Part shown: positions 42,072 through 50,088 of the stretch, piece after piece
Layout: each line of letters opens with the position of its first letter
Position numbering within the stretch: position 1 is the first letter of the stretch
NCBI GenBank assembly: GCA_016702605.1
Contig: JADJDQ010000021.1
Coordinates: 434,001-498,000 of the forward strand
DNA from: Candidatus Intricatilinea gracilis
GTDB taxonomy: Bacteria > Pseudomonadota > Gammaproteobacteria > Burkholderiales > Burkholderiaceae_C
Direction of reading: 5' to 3'
DNA length: 64,000 nt
Position numbers and translations under genes: made by a program
The notes under the pieces: model-generated
Told to the model about the DNA's origin: nothing
Databases searched by the model: none
Seen by the model: only the letters and a program-made list of their open reading frames with translations

Positions 42072-45000
42072 TCAGCTTGTCATCTCACCATCGGGCGCGT
42101 GCTCGAACCAGCGCAGCAGCATCTGGTACAGGGCTGTCGGGTCGACCGGCTTGCTCACGAAATCGTTCATGCCGGCGGCCCGGCACTGAGCCTTGTCCTC
42201 GGCGAAGGCGTTCGCGGTCATCGCGACGATCGGCAGTGCGGCCAGGTCTTGGCGTTGGCGGATCGCGCGGCTGGCACCCAGGCCGTCCAGCCGGGGCATC
42301 TGCATGTCCATCAGCACGAGCCTGTACTCGTGCTGCAGCGCCATCTCCACTGCAGCTTTGCCATCCGGGGCCAGGTCGACGACCAGCCCCACGTCTTCCA
42401 GGATGGCCTGCGCCACCTCGGCATTGACGGGGTTGTCTTCCGCAAGCAGCACGCGGGCACCCCGATGTCTCCCCCGCAGCGCCGCCGCGGCATCGCTGGC
42501 CGGTCCTGGCGGGTTTGCGCTGGCAGCCGATGCGCCACGACCAAAACGTGCCGTGAACCAGAAGGTGCTGCCGGCGCCGGGGACGCTGGTGGCGCCGGCC
42601 TCGCCGCCCATCAACAAGGCCAGCCGGCGCGTGATGGCCAGGCCCAGTCCCGTTCCGCCGGCGCGTCGCGTCGTGGACGGGTCGGCCTGCTCGAAGGCTG
42701 CGAACAGCCGCGGCATCACCTCGGCGTCGACGCCGATGCCGGTGTCCTGCACCTCGAAGCGCAGCATCACGCTGGATTCGTCTTGCTCGACCAGCCGCAC
42801 ACGGACGACGACGCTGCCTTGCTCGGTGAACTTGATGGCATTGTTGGCGTAGTTCAGCAGCGCCTGCTGCAGCCGCGTGGGGTCACCGACGAGGTCGCGC
42901 GGCATCTCGTCCACCTCGCTCAGCAGGCGCAGCGACTTCAGTTCGGCACGCTCGCCCAGCATCGACAGCACGTTGGCGACGGTGGACTCGACGCGCAAGG
43001 GCACCGCTTCCAGCATCATCTTTCCGGCCTCGACCTTGGACAGGTCGAGGATGTCATTGAGGATCTCCAGCAGGTGCTTGGCGGAAGATTCGAGCTTGAA
43101 CAGTCGATCGGTCTGCCTGGCACTGAGTCCCTCGCGTCGGATCAGGTGCGCCATGCCGATCATTGCATTCAGCGGTGTCCGGATCTCGTGGCTCATGTTC
43201 GCCAGAAAGGCTGTCTTTGCAAGGCTGGCCGCCTCTGCCCGCTGGCTCGCGTCGGCCAGCTGGCGGGTGCGTCGCTCGACGGTGTCTTCCAGTTGCTGGC
43301 GGTGCGCGCTGAGTGCCTGCTGGGCCTGGTGCCGCGCGGCCTCGCGGTCGAAGTTGTCGAGTGCAAAACTGACGTTGGCCGCCAGGTCCACGAGCAGCCA
43401 TCTCGTCTCTTCGTCGAAGGCCTGCGCCTCGCCGGCGCAGATCGTCAGCACCCCTACCACCGCCCCGGCGCGCCGAACGGGCAGCGAGGCCGACGCCCGA
43501 AAGTCGACATGTGGCGCTTGCTCTTGCCAGTGGCACGTCAGTGGGTCCGACGGGAAGTCCTGGCACCACACCGGCTCGCCGGTTCGCATGGCCATGCCGG
43601 CCTGACCGAGGCTCTGCGCGTCGCTACTGACCAGGCTCAGTTCGCGCGGGAAGTCGGCAGGCGCACCAGCCTGTGCCTGCACGGCCAGGACGCCGGCCTC
43701 GTCGAGCAGGCTGACGCAGGCCAGCCGCATGCCTGCGGCTTCGATGATGGCGCGGCAGATGGCATCGAACAGCGCCGTCTGCGTCCCGCAGCGCGCCACC
43801 GCGGCATTGCACTGCGACAGGCACAGGTAGATGCGGGCCTGCCGCGTTGCACGTGCGCGGGCCGCGATGCGCTCGGTGATGTCGCGCGCGATCGTCGCCG
43901 CGCCGACGATGCGGCCTTCGGCATCGCGTATCGGCCACACCGCCACCCATACGTCGAGGCGGTGCCCGTCGCGGTGCAGGCGCTGGGTCTCCAAGTGCGG
44001 CACCGCCTCGCCGCGGGCCATGTGCTCGAGGATGTCGCGTTCCTCGTCCGCACGCTCCGGCGGGATGATGGCGTCGGTGGAACTGCCCACGGCCTCGGAC
44101 GCGGTGTAGCCGAACAGGCGCTCAGCGCCCCGGTTCCAGCTGGTGACGGTGCCCTGCAGCGTCTTGCCGATGATCGCGTCCTCGGACGAATCGACGAGGG
44201 ACTTGTAGCGGTTCAGAATCTCCTCGGCGCGACGTCGTTCGGTCACGTCCAGCGCCACGCCGTCCCAGAAGGTCGACCCATCGGCATGCCGCTGCGGATG
44301 CGAGCGCACGTCGAGCCAGCAGACCCGGCCGCCTGGTAGATCGAAGCGCAAGGTCGCACCAAAGTCGCTCAGGGTGGCGGCGCTGCGTGCCTCGTCGGCG
44401 GCGTAACGGGCGCGTGCCTCGGGTGCCAGCATGGCGAACAGTGGCTCCGCATCGGCCACCACGTCGGCAGCCTCGAGCCCGACGGTGCCTTCGATGCCGC
44501 CGCTGACATGCTCGAACCGGCCGCGGCCATCGACCACCTTGTAGCGGTAGATGAATCCAGCTGGAAGGTTGTCGCCCATCGAACGGAGCTGCTGCTCGCT
44601 GGACTGCAGGCGGATGGCGTTGGCGCCGAGTTCCCATTCGATCCGCTGCGAGTTCATGCTGATCAGGGTCAGCGTGATCAGCTGCACCGAGAGGATCTGC
44701 GCCAGCGCATAGACGCTGCCCAAGCCCTTGATCGTCTCGAACGCCGTGCTGACGTTTGCCAGCTCCTGGGCAGCGCGCCCGAAAGTGATCAAGGCGAACA
44801 GCAGCAGCCACAGCGCCAGCAGCACATCGTTGGAGCCGAAGTGGGGTGGACGCCGACGCAGTGTGACCGTGACGGTCGCCAGGCTGAGTGCGCCCGAAAA
44901 GAGGCAATAGACGACGATGCGGGCGGCCAGTTGGCCCGCGTCCAGGCTGAGGTAGGCGAAGGGCAGCACAAACAGCAGTCCGACCCCGGCTTCCAGCCAT

Positions 45001-45275
45001 GCGCCGATGCGTATGCCGCGGAACTCCAGCATGCCGCGCAGCAGCAGCAGGTGGCCACACAGCAGGGCGACGTTGCGTGCCACGCGCACTGCCCAAGTCG
45101 ACGGCAATACGTCTGGAATGAGCATGGCAGCGCCCAGCGCCAGGCAGGCGATACCGACGGTCCAGGAGCCGAAACCGGGGTAGGTCTTGCGCGTGCGAAG
45201 TACCACCGCCATGACCCCGGCCGCGGCCGAAGACAAAAGCGCGTTGGTGGTCAGCAGTGTGGTGGCATCGATCAT
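42072..45275 (-). CDS. Hybrid sensor histidine kinase/response regulator (7TM-PAS-PAS-GAF-HK-REC)
   Basis: A 1067-residue hybrid kinase. The N-terminus has about seven membrane helices (residues 5-215). Two PAS domains follow, the second beginning YKSLVDSSEDAIIGKTLQGT, each ending in DVTERRRAEE/DITERIAAR. Next come a GAF domain (LFDAICRAIIEAAGMRLACV), a coiled coil, the dimerisation/H-box NMSHEIRTPLNAMIGMAH, the ATPase boxes NYANNAIKF, DTGIGV and GGTGLGLAI, and a receiver with phospho-Asp in LVLMDMQMPRLDG. There is no HPt domain, so an external phosphotransfer protein is expected. No output regulator lies nearby. The signal is unknown. Confidence 0.93.
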   Translation of the reverse strand: MIDATTLLTTNALLSSAAAGVMAVVLRTRKTYPGFGSWTVGIACLALGAAMLIPDVLPSTWAVRVARNVALLCGHLLLLRGMLEFRGIRIGAWLEAGVGLLFVLPFAYLSLDAGQLAARIVVYCLFSGALSLATVTVTLRRRPPHFGSNDVLLALWLLLFALITFGRAAQELANVSTAFETIKGLGSVYALAQILSVQLITLTLISMNSQRIEWELGANAIRLQSSEQQLRSMGDNLPAGFIYRYKVVDGRGRFEHVSGGIEGTVGLEAADVVADAEPLFAMLAPEARARYAADEARSAATLSDFGATLRFDLPGGRVCWLDVRSHPQRHADGSTFWDGVALDVTERRRAEEILNRYKSLVDSSEDAIIGKTLQGTVTSWNRGAERLFGYTASEAVGSSTDAIIPPERADEERDILEHMARGEAVPHLETQRLHRDGHRLDVWVAVWPIRDAEGRIVGAATIARDITERIAARARATRQARIYLCLSQCNAAVARCGTQTALFDAICRAIIEAAGMRLACVSLLDEAGVLAVQAQAGAPADFPRELSLVSSDAQSLGQAGMAMRTGEPVWCQDFPSDPLTCHWQEQAPHVDFRASASLPVRRAGAVVGVLTICAGEAQAFDEETRWLLVDLAANVSFALDNFDREAARHQAQQALSAHRQQLEDTVERRTRQLADASQRAEAASLAKTAFLANMSHEIRTPLNAMIGMAHLIRREGLSARQTDRLFKLESSAKHLLEILNDILDLSKVEAGKMMLEAVPLRVESTVANVLSMLGERAELKSLRLLSEVDEMPRDLVGDPTRLQQALLNYANNAIKFTEQGSVVVRVRLVEQDESSVMLRFEVQDTGIGVDAEVMPRLFAAFEQADPSTTRRAGGTGLGLAITRRLALLMGGEAGATSVPGAGSTFWFTARFGRGASAASANPPGPASDAAAALRGRHRGARVLLAEDNPVNAEVAQAILEDVGLVVDLAPDGKAAVEMALQHEYRLVLMDMQMPRLDGLGASRAIRQRQDLAALPIVAMTANAFAEDKAQCRAAGMNDFVSKPVDPTALYQMLLRWFEHAPDGEMTS

Positions 45276-45365
45276 TGGCAGGAGGGCCGCAGGGGACGAG
45301 CGTGCCCGGTCGGGGCGATCACAGTGGAGCAGATTTGACGGGCCGCACCAAGGGTCGGCGAGATC

Positions 45366-45489
45366 TCAGGCGCCCGTCGGCAAAGTCCTGACGTTGCCAG
45401 GCAGGTGCAGCCAGCCGTCGAGCAGGCGGGCCAGCGTGGTCACGTCGCCGCTGCTCCAGAGTTCGAGCTGGGTGGCCGCGGGAACAGGC
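45366..45489. repeat. Repeat copy 3: the murI 3' end itself
   Basis: Presumed source of the repeat family. Bases 45399-45489 match 38981-39068 with scattered differences and the same orientation. Confidence 0.78.
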
Positions 45490-46289
45490 GCCGCGCAGGG
45501 CGATGTGTCGGCCGTGCAGGCTGCCGGCGTCGAGGTGCGGCACGAACTGCCCTGTTTGGCGCACGAGGTGCCGGATCCGGCGGCGGCTCTGGTGTTGGCG
45601 ATCTGGCGAGCCAGATCGAGGGTGCGCCGGGCGACGGCGTCGGCGGTGTCGATCAGGGTGACATCCGGCCCCAGTTCGGCAGCGATGTGGTGCGCCACGA
45701 AGGGGTAGTGGGTGCAGCCGAGCACAACGGTGTCGACGCCTTGCTCGCGCAGCGGTGCGCAGCAATCGGCGATCAGCTCGCGCAGCGGCGCGGCGTCGAG
45801 GTCACCACCTTCGATGGCCGCCGCCAGGCCAGGGCAGGGCTGCAGTGCCAGTTCGACATGCGCGGCATGGGCCTGGGCCAGCAGGCGGAACTTGTCGCTG
45901 GCCAGCGTACGTTCGGTGGCCATCACACCGATGCGACCGTTGCGGGTGAGTGCCGCGGCCGGCTTGACACCCGGTTCGACACCGACGATGGGCCAGTGCG
46001 GATGGGTCTCGCGCAGCGCCTTGGCCGCCACCGCCGTGGCGGTGTTGCAGGCGATGACGAGGATGTCGGCGCCCTGCGCCCCCATCAGGAAGTCGGCCAC
46101 GACGATGCTGCGCGCCAGTACGGCCTCGTGGCTCTTCTCGCCGTAGGGCGCGTGTCCCGAGTCGGCCACATAAAGCAGCTGCGACACCGGCAGCGGCCGG
46201 CCCTGTGCCGCTTCGGCGTCGAGTGCACGCCCGATCGCGCGCAGCACCGACAGCCCGCCCAGGCCCGAGTCGAAGATGCCGATGCGCAT
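45366..46289 (-). CDS. murI: Glutamate racemase
   Basis: Cytoplasmic, cofactor-independent racemase that makes D-glutamate for peptidoglycan (307 aa). The motifs are GIFDSGLGGLSVLRAI, VADSGHAPYGEKS, the first catalytic Cys in VIACNTATAVAAKALRE and the second in VVLGCTHYPFVAHHI. The C-terminus is unusual: after ARQIANTRAAAG comes a Cys/Thr/Ser/Pro-rich stretch (about 25 residues, GTSCAKQGSSCRTSTPAACT) before the normal end QLELWSSGDVTTLARLLDGW. Near-copies of this 3' end occur at 38.98 and 39.9 kb. Confidence 0.93.
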   Translation of the reverse strand: MRIGIFDSGLGGLSVLRAIGRALDAEAAQGRPLPVSQLLYVADSGHAPYGEKSHEAVLARSIVVADFLMGAQGADILVIACNTATAVAAKALRETHPHWPIVGVEPGVKPAAALTRNGRIGVMATERTLASDKFRLLAQAHAAHVELALQPCPGLAAAIEGGDLDAAPLRELIADCCAPLREQGVDTVVLGCTHYPFVAHHIAAELGPDVTLIDTADAVARRTLDLARQIANTRAAAGSGTSCAKQGSSCRTSTPAACTADTSPCAAPVPAATQLELWSSGDVTTLARLLDGWLHLPGNVRTLPTGA

Positions 46290-46332
46290 GCGTCGCAGCT
46301 AGAAGGTGCCGCGCAGGTCCATGGGTGCCTTC

Positions 46333-48399
46333 TCAGCCGGCCATGCCCTGGTGGCGCAGCAGGGCGTCGATGCTGGGCTCGCGGCCGCGGAAGGCCTTGA
46401 AGTTGTCGATCGCTGCGCGGGCGCCGCCGGCTTCGAGGATCTGCTCGCGGTAGCGCCGGCCGGTGGCCGGGTTGAGCACACCTTCTTCCTCGAAGGCGCT
46501 CCAGGCGTCGGCGCTCAGCACCTCGGCCCACTTGTAGCTGTAGTAGCCGGCCGAATAACCGCCCGCAAAGATGTGCGAGAAGCTGGTCTGGAAACGATTG
46601 AACGCCGGCACCGGCACCACACCCACCTCGGCGCGCACCTCGTCGAGCACGGCCTGCACACGGGTGGCGCTGTCGGTTTCGGCATGCACGCGCATGTCGA
46701 ACAAGGCGAACTCGACCTGGCGCAGTGTCTGCAGCCCGCTCTGGAAGTTCTTGGCCGCGGTCATCTTGTCGAACAGTTCGCGCGGCAGCGGCGCACCGGT
46801 GTCGACGTGGGCCGTCATGTGGGTGAGCACCTCCCACTCCCAGCAGAAGTTCTCCATGAACTGGCTGGGCAGCTCGACGGCGTCCCACTCGACGCCGCTG
46901 ATGCCCGACACGCCGAGTTCGTCCACCTGCGTCAGCATGTGGTGCAGGCCGTGGCCGAACTCGTGGAACAGCGTCTGCACTTCGTCGTGGGTGAGCAGGG
47001 CCGGCTGGCCAGGGGCCGGCGGGCTGAAGTTGCACACCAGGTGCGCCACGGGTGTCTGCAGCTGTTTGGTATCCGGGCGCTGCCAGCGGCTGCGCGCATC
47101 GTCCATCCAGGCGCCCGGGCGTTTGCCTTGCCGTGCGTAGGGGTCCAGAAAGAACTGGCCGATCAGCTGCGGCGGCAGCCCGGAACCACGCGAGCGTTCG
47201 ATCTCGAAGAAACGCACCGACTCGTGCCACACCTCGGCCTGGCCCGGGCGGATGCTCACCTCGAACAGCGTCTCGATGATGCGGAACAGCCCAGCCAGCA
47301 CGGTGGGTTCGGTGAAGTAGCGCTTCACCTCCTGGTCGCTGAAGGCGTAGCGCGCTTCCTTGAGCTTCTCGCTCACGAAGGGCAGGTCCCACGACTGCAG
47401 ATCGTGCAGGCCCAGCTCGCTGGCGGCGAACTCGCGCAACTCGGCCAGGTCGCGCTCGGCATACGGTCTGGCACGGCGTGCCAGGTCACGCAGGAAGGCC
47501 GTCACCTCGGCCGGGTTCTTGGCCATCTTGGGCACCAGCGACACCTCGGCGGCGTTGGCGTAACCGAGCAGGCCGGCCTCCTCCTGGCGCAGTTGCAGCA
47601 GCTCGGTGATGACGGCGCTGTTGTCGCGCTCGGGCGGGCCGAACTCGCTGGCACGTGTCACATAGGCGCGGTAGAGCTGCTCGCGCACGGCGCGGTTGCT
47701 GGCGTATTGCATCACCGGCAGATAGACCGGCATATGCAGGCTCAGGCGGTGAGCCTGGGCCGGGTCGACGCTACCTTCGGTGGCCGGTTTGGCCTGTGCT
47801 GCCGCCGCGGTGGCGGCCTTGACGTCGTCGGGCACACCGTCGAGGTCGGCGCTGCTCACGTAGAGCGCAAAGCCGTCGGTGGCGTCTAGCACGTGCTCCG
47901 AGAACTGTTGTGACAGGGCGGCGCGGCGCTCCTGGATGGCGGTGTAGCGGTCCCTGGCGGCGCCCTGCAGTTCGGCGCCCGACAGCACGAAGTCGCGCAG
48001 GCTGTGCGCCAGCACCTGCTTGCGCGGCGCACTCAGCGGCGCGTGGCCAGCGGCGATGGCCTTGTAGCGTGCGTACAGGCGCTCGTCCGCACCCTGGCGG
48101 GTGTAGAACTCGGTCACCTTGGGCAACATCGCGTTGAAGGCAGCGCGTAGTTCGGGCGTGTCGGCCACACTCTTGAGGTGATTCACGGCGCCCCAGGCGC
48201 GGCCCAGCCGCTCGGTGGCCACACCGAGCACGAGGGACACGTGGTCGTAATCGGCGGGGGTGTCGGGGCTGACGGCAGTGTCGAGCGCTGCGTCGGCTTG
48301 GGTCAGCAGTTGTTCGATGGCGGGCACCACGTGATCGGGCTTGATGGCGCCGAATCTGGGCAGCCCGGTGTGGTCGAGCAAGGGGTTGGGACTGGTCAT
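46333..48399 (-). CDS. prlC: Oligopeptidase A (M3 zinc metallopeptidase)
   Basis: Cytoplasmic thimet-type oligopeptidase that degrades short peptides, including cleaved signal peptides (688 aa). The start reads NPLLDHTGLPRFGAIKPDHV as in PrlC/OpdA. The zinc site is TLFHEFGHGLHHMLTQVD with the third ligand Glu about 26 residues later (GVEWDAVELPSQFMENFCWE). The family end AGGYSAGYYSYKWAEVLSAD and RHQGMAG is present. A strong ribosome binding site AGGAGGAT lies upstream of ATG 48399. It lies between murI and folD, all leftward. Confidence 0.95.
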   Translation of the reverse strand: MTSPNPLLDHTGLPRFGAIKPDHVVPAIEQLLTQADAALDTAVSPDTPADYDHVSLVLGVATERLGRAWGAVNHLKSVADTPELRAAFNAMLPKVTEFYTRQGADERLYARYKAIAAGHAPLSAPRKQVLAHSLRDFVLSGAELQGAARDRYTAIQERRAALSQQFSEHVLDATDGFALYVSSADLDGVPDDVKAATAAAAQAKPATEGSVDPAQAHRLSLHMPVYLPVMQYASNRAVREQLYRAYVTRASEFGPPERDNSAVITELLQLRQEEAGLLGYANAAEVSLVPKMAKNPAEVTAFLRDLARRARPYAERDLAELREFAASELGLHDLQSWDLPFVSEKLKEARYAFSDQEVKRYFTEPTVLAGLFRIIETLFEVSIRPGQAEVWHESVRFFEIERSRGSGLPPQLIGQFFLDPYARQGKRPGAWMDDARSRWQRPDTKQLQTPVAHLVCNFSPPAPGQPALLTHDEVQTLFHEFGHGLHHMLTQVDELGVSGISGVEWDAVELPSQFMENFCWEWEVLTHMTAHVDTGAPLPRELFDKMTAAKNFQSGLQTLRQVEFALFDMRVHAETDSATRVQAVLDEVRAEVGVVPVPAFNRFQTSFSHIFAGGYSAGYYSYKWAEVLSADAWSAFEEEGVLNPATGRRYREQILEAGGARAAIDNFKAFRGREPSIDALLRHQGMAG

Positions 48400-48467
48400 G
48401 TATTCATCCTCCTGAGGTCGATGGCGTTCAGCTCGGCGGCCACACGATGGTGCCTGTCGAGAGGGCG

Positions 48468-49325
48468 TCAGGCCGGCAACAAGCGCTCTGCCGCTTCGAG
48501 CGTATTGACCAGCAACATTGTGATCGTCATGGGCCCGACCCCGCCGGGCACCGGGGTGATCCAGCCGGCGACCGTGCTCACACCGGCGTAGTCGACGTCA
48601 CCACACAACTTGCCTTCGTCGTTGCGGTTCATGCCCACGTCGATCACCACGGCGCCGGGCTTGACCATGTCGGCCGTCAGCACATTGCGTTTGCCCACCG
48701 CGGCCACCACGATGTCGGCCTGGCGCGTAAACACACCCAGGTCGGCCGTGCCGCTGTGGCACACGGTGACGGTGGCGTTGGCGGCCAGCAGCATCATGGC
48801 CATCGGTTTGCCGACGATGTTGCTGCGCCCGATCACCACGGCGTGTTTGCCGCGTAGGTTGGCCATGCCGATGCTTTCGAGCATCTTCATGCAGCCGTAG
48901 GGTGTGCAGGCCTTGAAGCCCACCTCACCGACCATCAGGGCACCGGCGCTGGCGATGTGGAAGCCGTCGACATCCTTGGCCGGCGAGATCGCCTCGATCA
49001 CCTTGTGATCGTCGATGTGTCTGGGCAGCGGCAACTGCACCAGGATGCCGTGGATGGCTGGGTCGGCATTGAGTGCGGCGATGCGGTCGAGCAGCGCGGC
49101 CTCGCTCAGGTCGGCGTCGTATCTTTCGAGCACCGAATGCAGGCCGGCGTCGGCGCAGGCCTTGACCTTGTTGCGCACGTAGACCTGGCTGGCCGGGTTC
49201 TCGCCCACCAGAATCACGGCCAGGCCGGGGGTGATGCCGCGAGCCGTGAGGCTTGCGGCGCGGGTCGCCACGTCGGCGCGCACCTGGCGCGAAAGGGCGT
49301 TGCCATCGATGATCTGCGCGGTCAT
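48468..49325 (-). CDS. folD: Methylenetetrahydrofolate dehydrogenase/cyclohydrolase
   Basis: Bifunctional FolD (285 aa), interconverting methylene-, methenyl- and formyl-tetrahydrofolate in one-carbon metabolism. Seen are PGLAVILVGENPASQVYVRN, the catalytic Lys in the NKVKACADAG helix, ILVQLPLPRHIDDHKVIEAI, KDVDGFH, the NADP-site KHAVVIGRSNIVGKPMAMML and GVGPMTITMLLVNTLEAAER. ATG 49325 has AGGAAC upstream and is preferred over a TTG at 49343. A terminator-like hairpin ends only about 20 bases before this ATG. Confidence 0.95.
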   Translation of the reverse strand: MTAQIIDGNALSRQVRADVATRAASLTARGITPGLAVILVGENPASQVYVRNKVKACADAGLHSVLERYDADLSEAALLDRIAALNADPAIHGILVQLPLPRHIDDHKVIEAISPAKDVDGFHIASAGALMVGEVGFKACTPYGCMKMLESIGMANLRGKHAVVIGRSNIVGKPMAMMLLAANATVTVCHSGTADLGVFTRQADIVVAAVGKRNVLTADMVKPGAVVIDVGMNRNDEGKLCGDVDYAGVSTVAGWITPVPGGVGPMTITMLLVNTLEAAERLLPA

Positions 49326-49344
49326 GGGTTCTTGTTCCTGCAAT

Positions 49345-49368
49345 GAAAAAAGCCGCTGGTGAGCGGCC
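49345..49368 (-). terminator. Intrinsic terminator (minus strand) upstream of folD
   Basis: Stem GCCGCT-GGTG-AGCGGC (49352-49367) preceded on the plus strand by six A, that is, followed by U6 on the leftward transcript. It fits termination of the kinase/regulator operon. It also lies in what would be the folD leader, about 20 bases before the start codon. Confidence 0.75.
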
Positions 49369-49464
49369 TTGTTCGTGGGGGTCGGTACGCGCCCGGGCCT
49401 GATGGGCTGGCGGGCAGGGCGACGCGACTGGTTCGGGTGATGGTCCTGGATGGGCCTTGCAGCC

Positions 49465-50088
49465 TCAGGCCTTGGCTTGTGCGCCCAGGGCGATCTTGAG
49501 CAGATCGGCCACGGTGTTGGCGTTGAGCTTTTCCATGATGTTGGCGCGGTGCGCCTCCACCGTCTTGATGCTGATGCCCAGGTCGTCGGCGATCTGCTTG
49601 TTCAGGCGCCCGGCGACGATACGTTCGAGCACCTGCGCTTCACGCGTGGTCAGGCGAGACAACAGCGCGTCGCGGCTGGCCTGTTCCTGATAGTGCGAGA
49701 AGGCCACGCGTGCGCGGTCGAGCATACGTTCGACCAGGGCGACGAGTTCGTCTTCCTTGAACGGCTTTTCGATGAAGTCTTCGGCGCCCTTCTTCATCGT
49801 CGTGACCGCCATCGGCACGTCGCCGTGGCCGGTGATGAAGACGATGGGCAGGGGGCTCTTGCGTTCGAGCAACCGATCTTGCAGATCGAGGCCGCTCATG
49901 CCATCCATGCGGATGTCGGCGATCAGGCAGGCCACTTCGCGAGGATCGAAGCGCGAGAGGAAGGCCTCGGCCGAGTCGAAACACTTGACCCGGTAGTCCT
50001 TGCCCTCGAGCAGCCATTGCAGAGAATCCCGCACGGCCTCGTCATCGTCGACGATGTAGACCGTACCTTTTTTGGGGATGAGACTCAT
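49465..50088 (-). CDS. FixJ-family two-component response regulator
   Basis: A 207-residue regulator. The receiver domain shows TVYIVDDDEAVRDSLQWLLE, the phospho-Asp in CLIADIRMDGMSGLDLQ, VFITGHGDVPMAVTTMKKGA and EDFIEKPF. The LuxR-type output domain reads LTTREAQVLERIVAGRLNKQ and IADDLGISIKTVEAHRANIM. It binds DNA as a dimer after phosphorylation. Its start overlaps the end of the kinase gene by four bases, so the two form one signalling unit. Position opposite aceE suggests control of pyruvate dehydrogenase or related carbon metabolism, which is inference. Confidence 0.93.
   Translation of the reverse strand: MSLIPKKGTVYIVDDDEAVRDSLQWLLEGKDYRVKCFDSAEAFLSRFDPREVACLIADIRMDGMSGLDLQDRLLERKSPLPIVFITGHGDVPMAVTTMKKGAEDFIEKPFKEDELVALVERMLDRARVAFSHYQEQASRDALLSRLTTREAQVLERIVAGRLNKQIADDLGISIKTVEAHRANIMEKLNANTVADLLKIALGAQAKA

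Noticed and set aside
41685..44339. Long plus-strand open frame opposite the hybrid kinase gene
   Set aside because: Composition is His/Gln/Arg/Ala-rich low complexity; the minus strand has clear kinase motifs over the whole stretch.
38903..45489. Complete integrative element between the murI-tail repeats
   Set aside because: No integrase, relaxase or excisionase is encoded between them; only repeat structure supports an island.
46306..47889. Plus-strand open frame opposite prlC
   Set aside because: Antisense of the M3 peptidase, whose zinc motif and ribosome binding site are clear.
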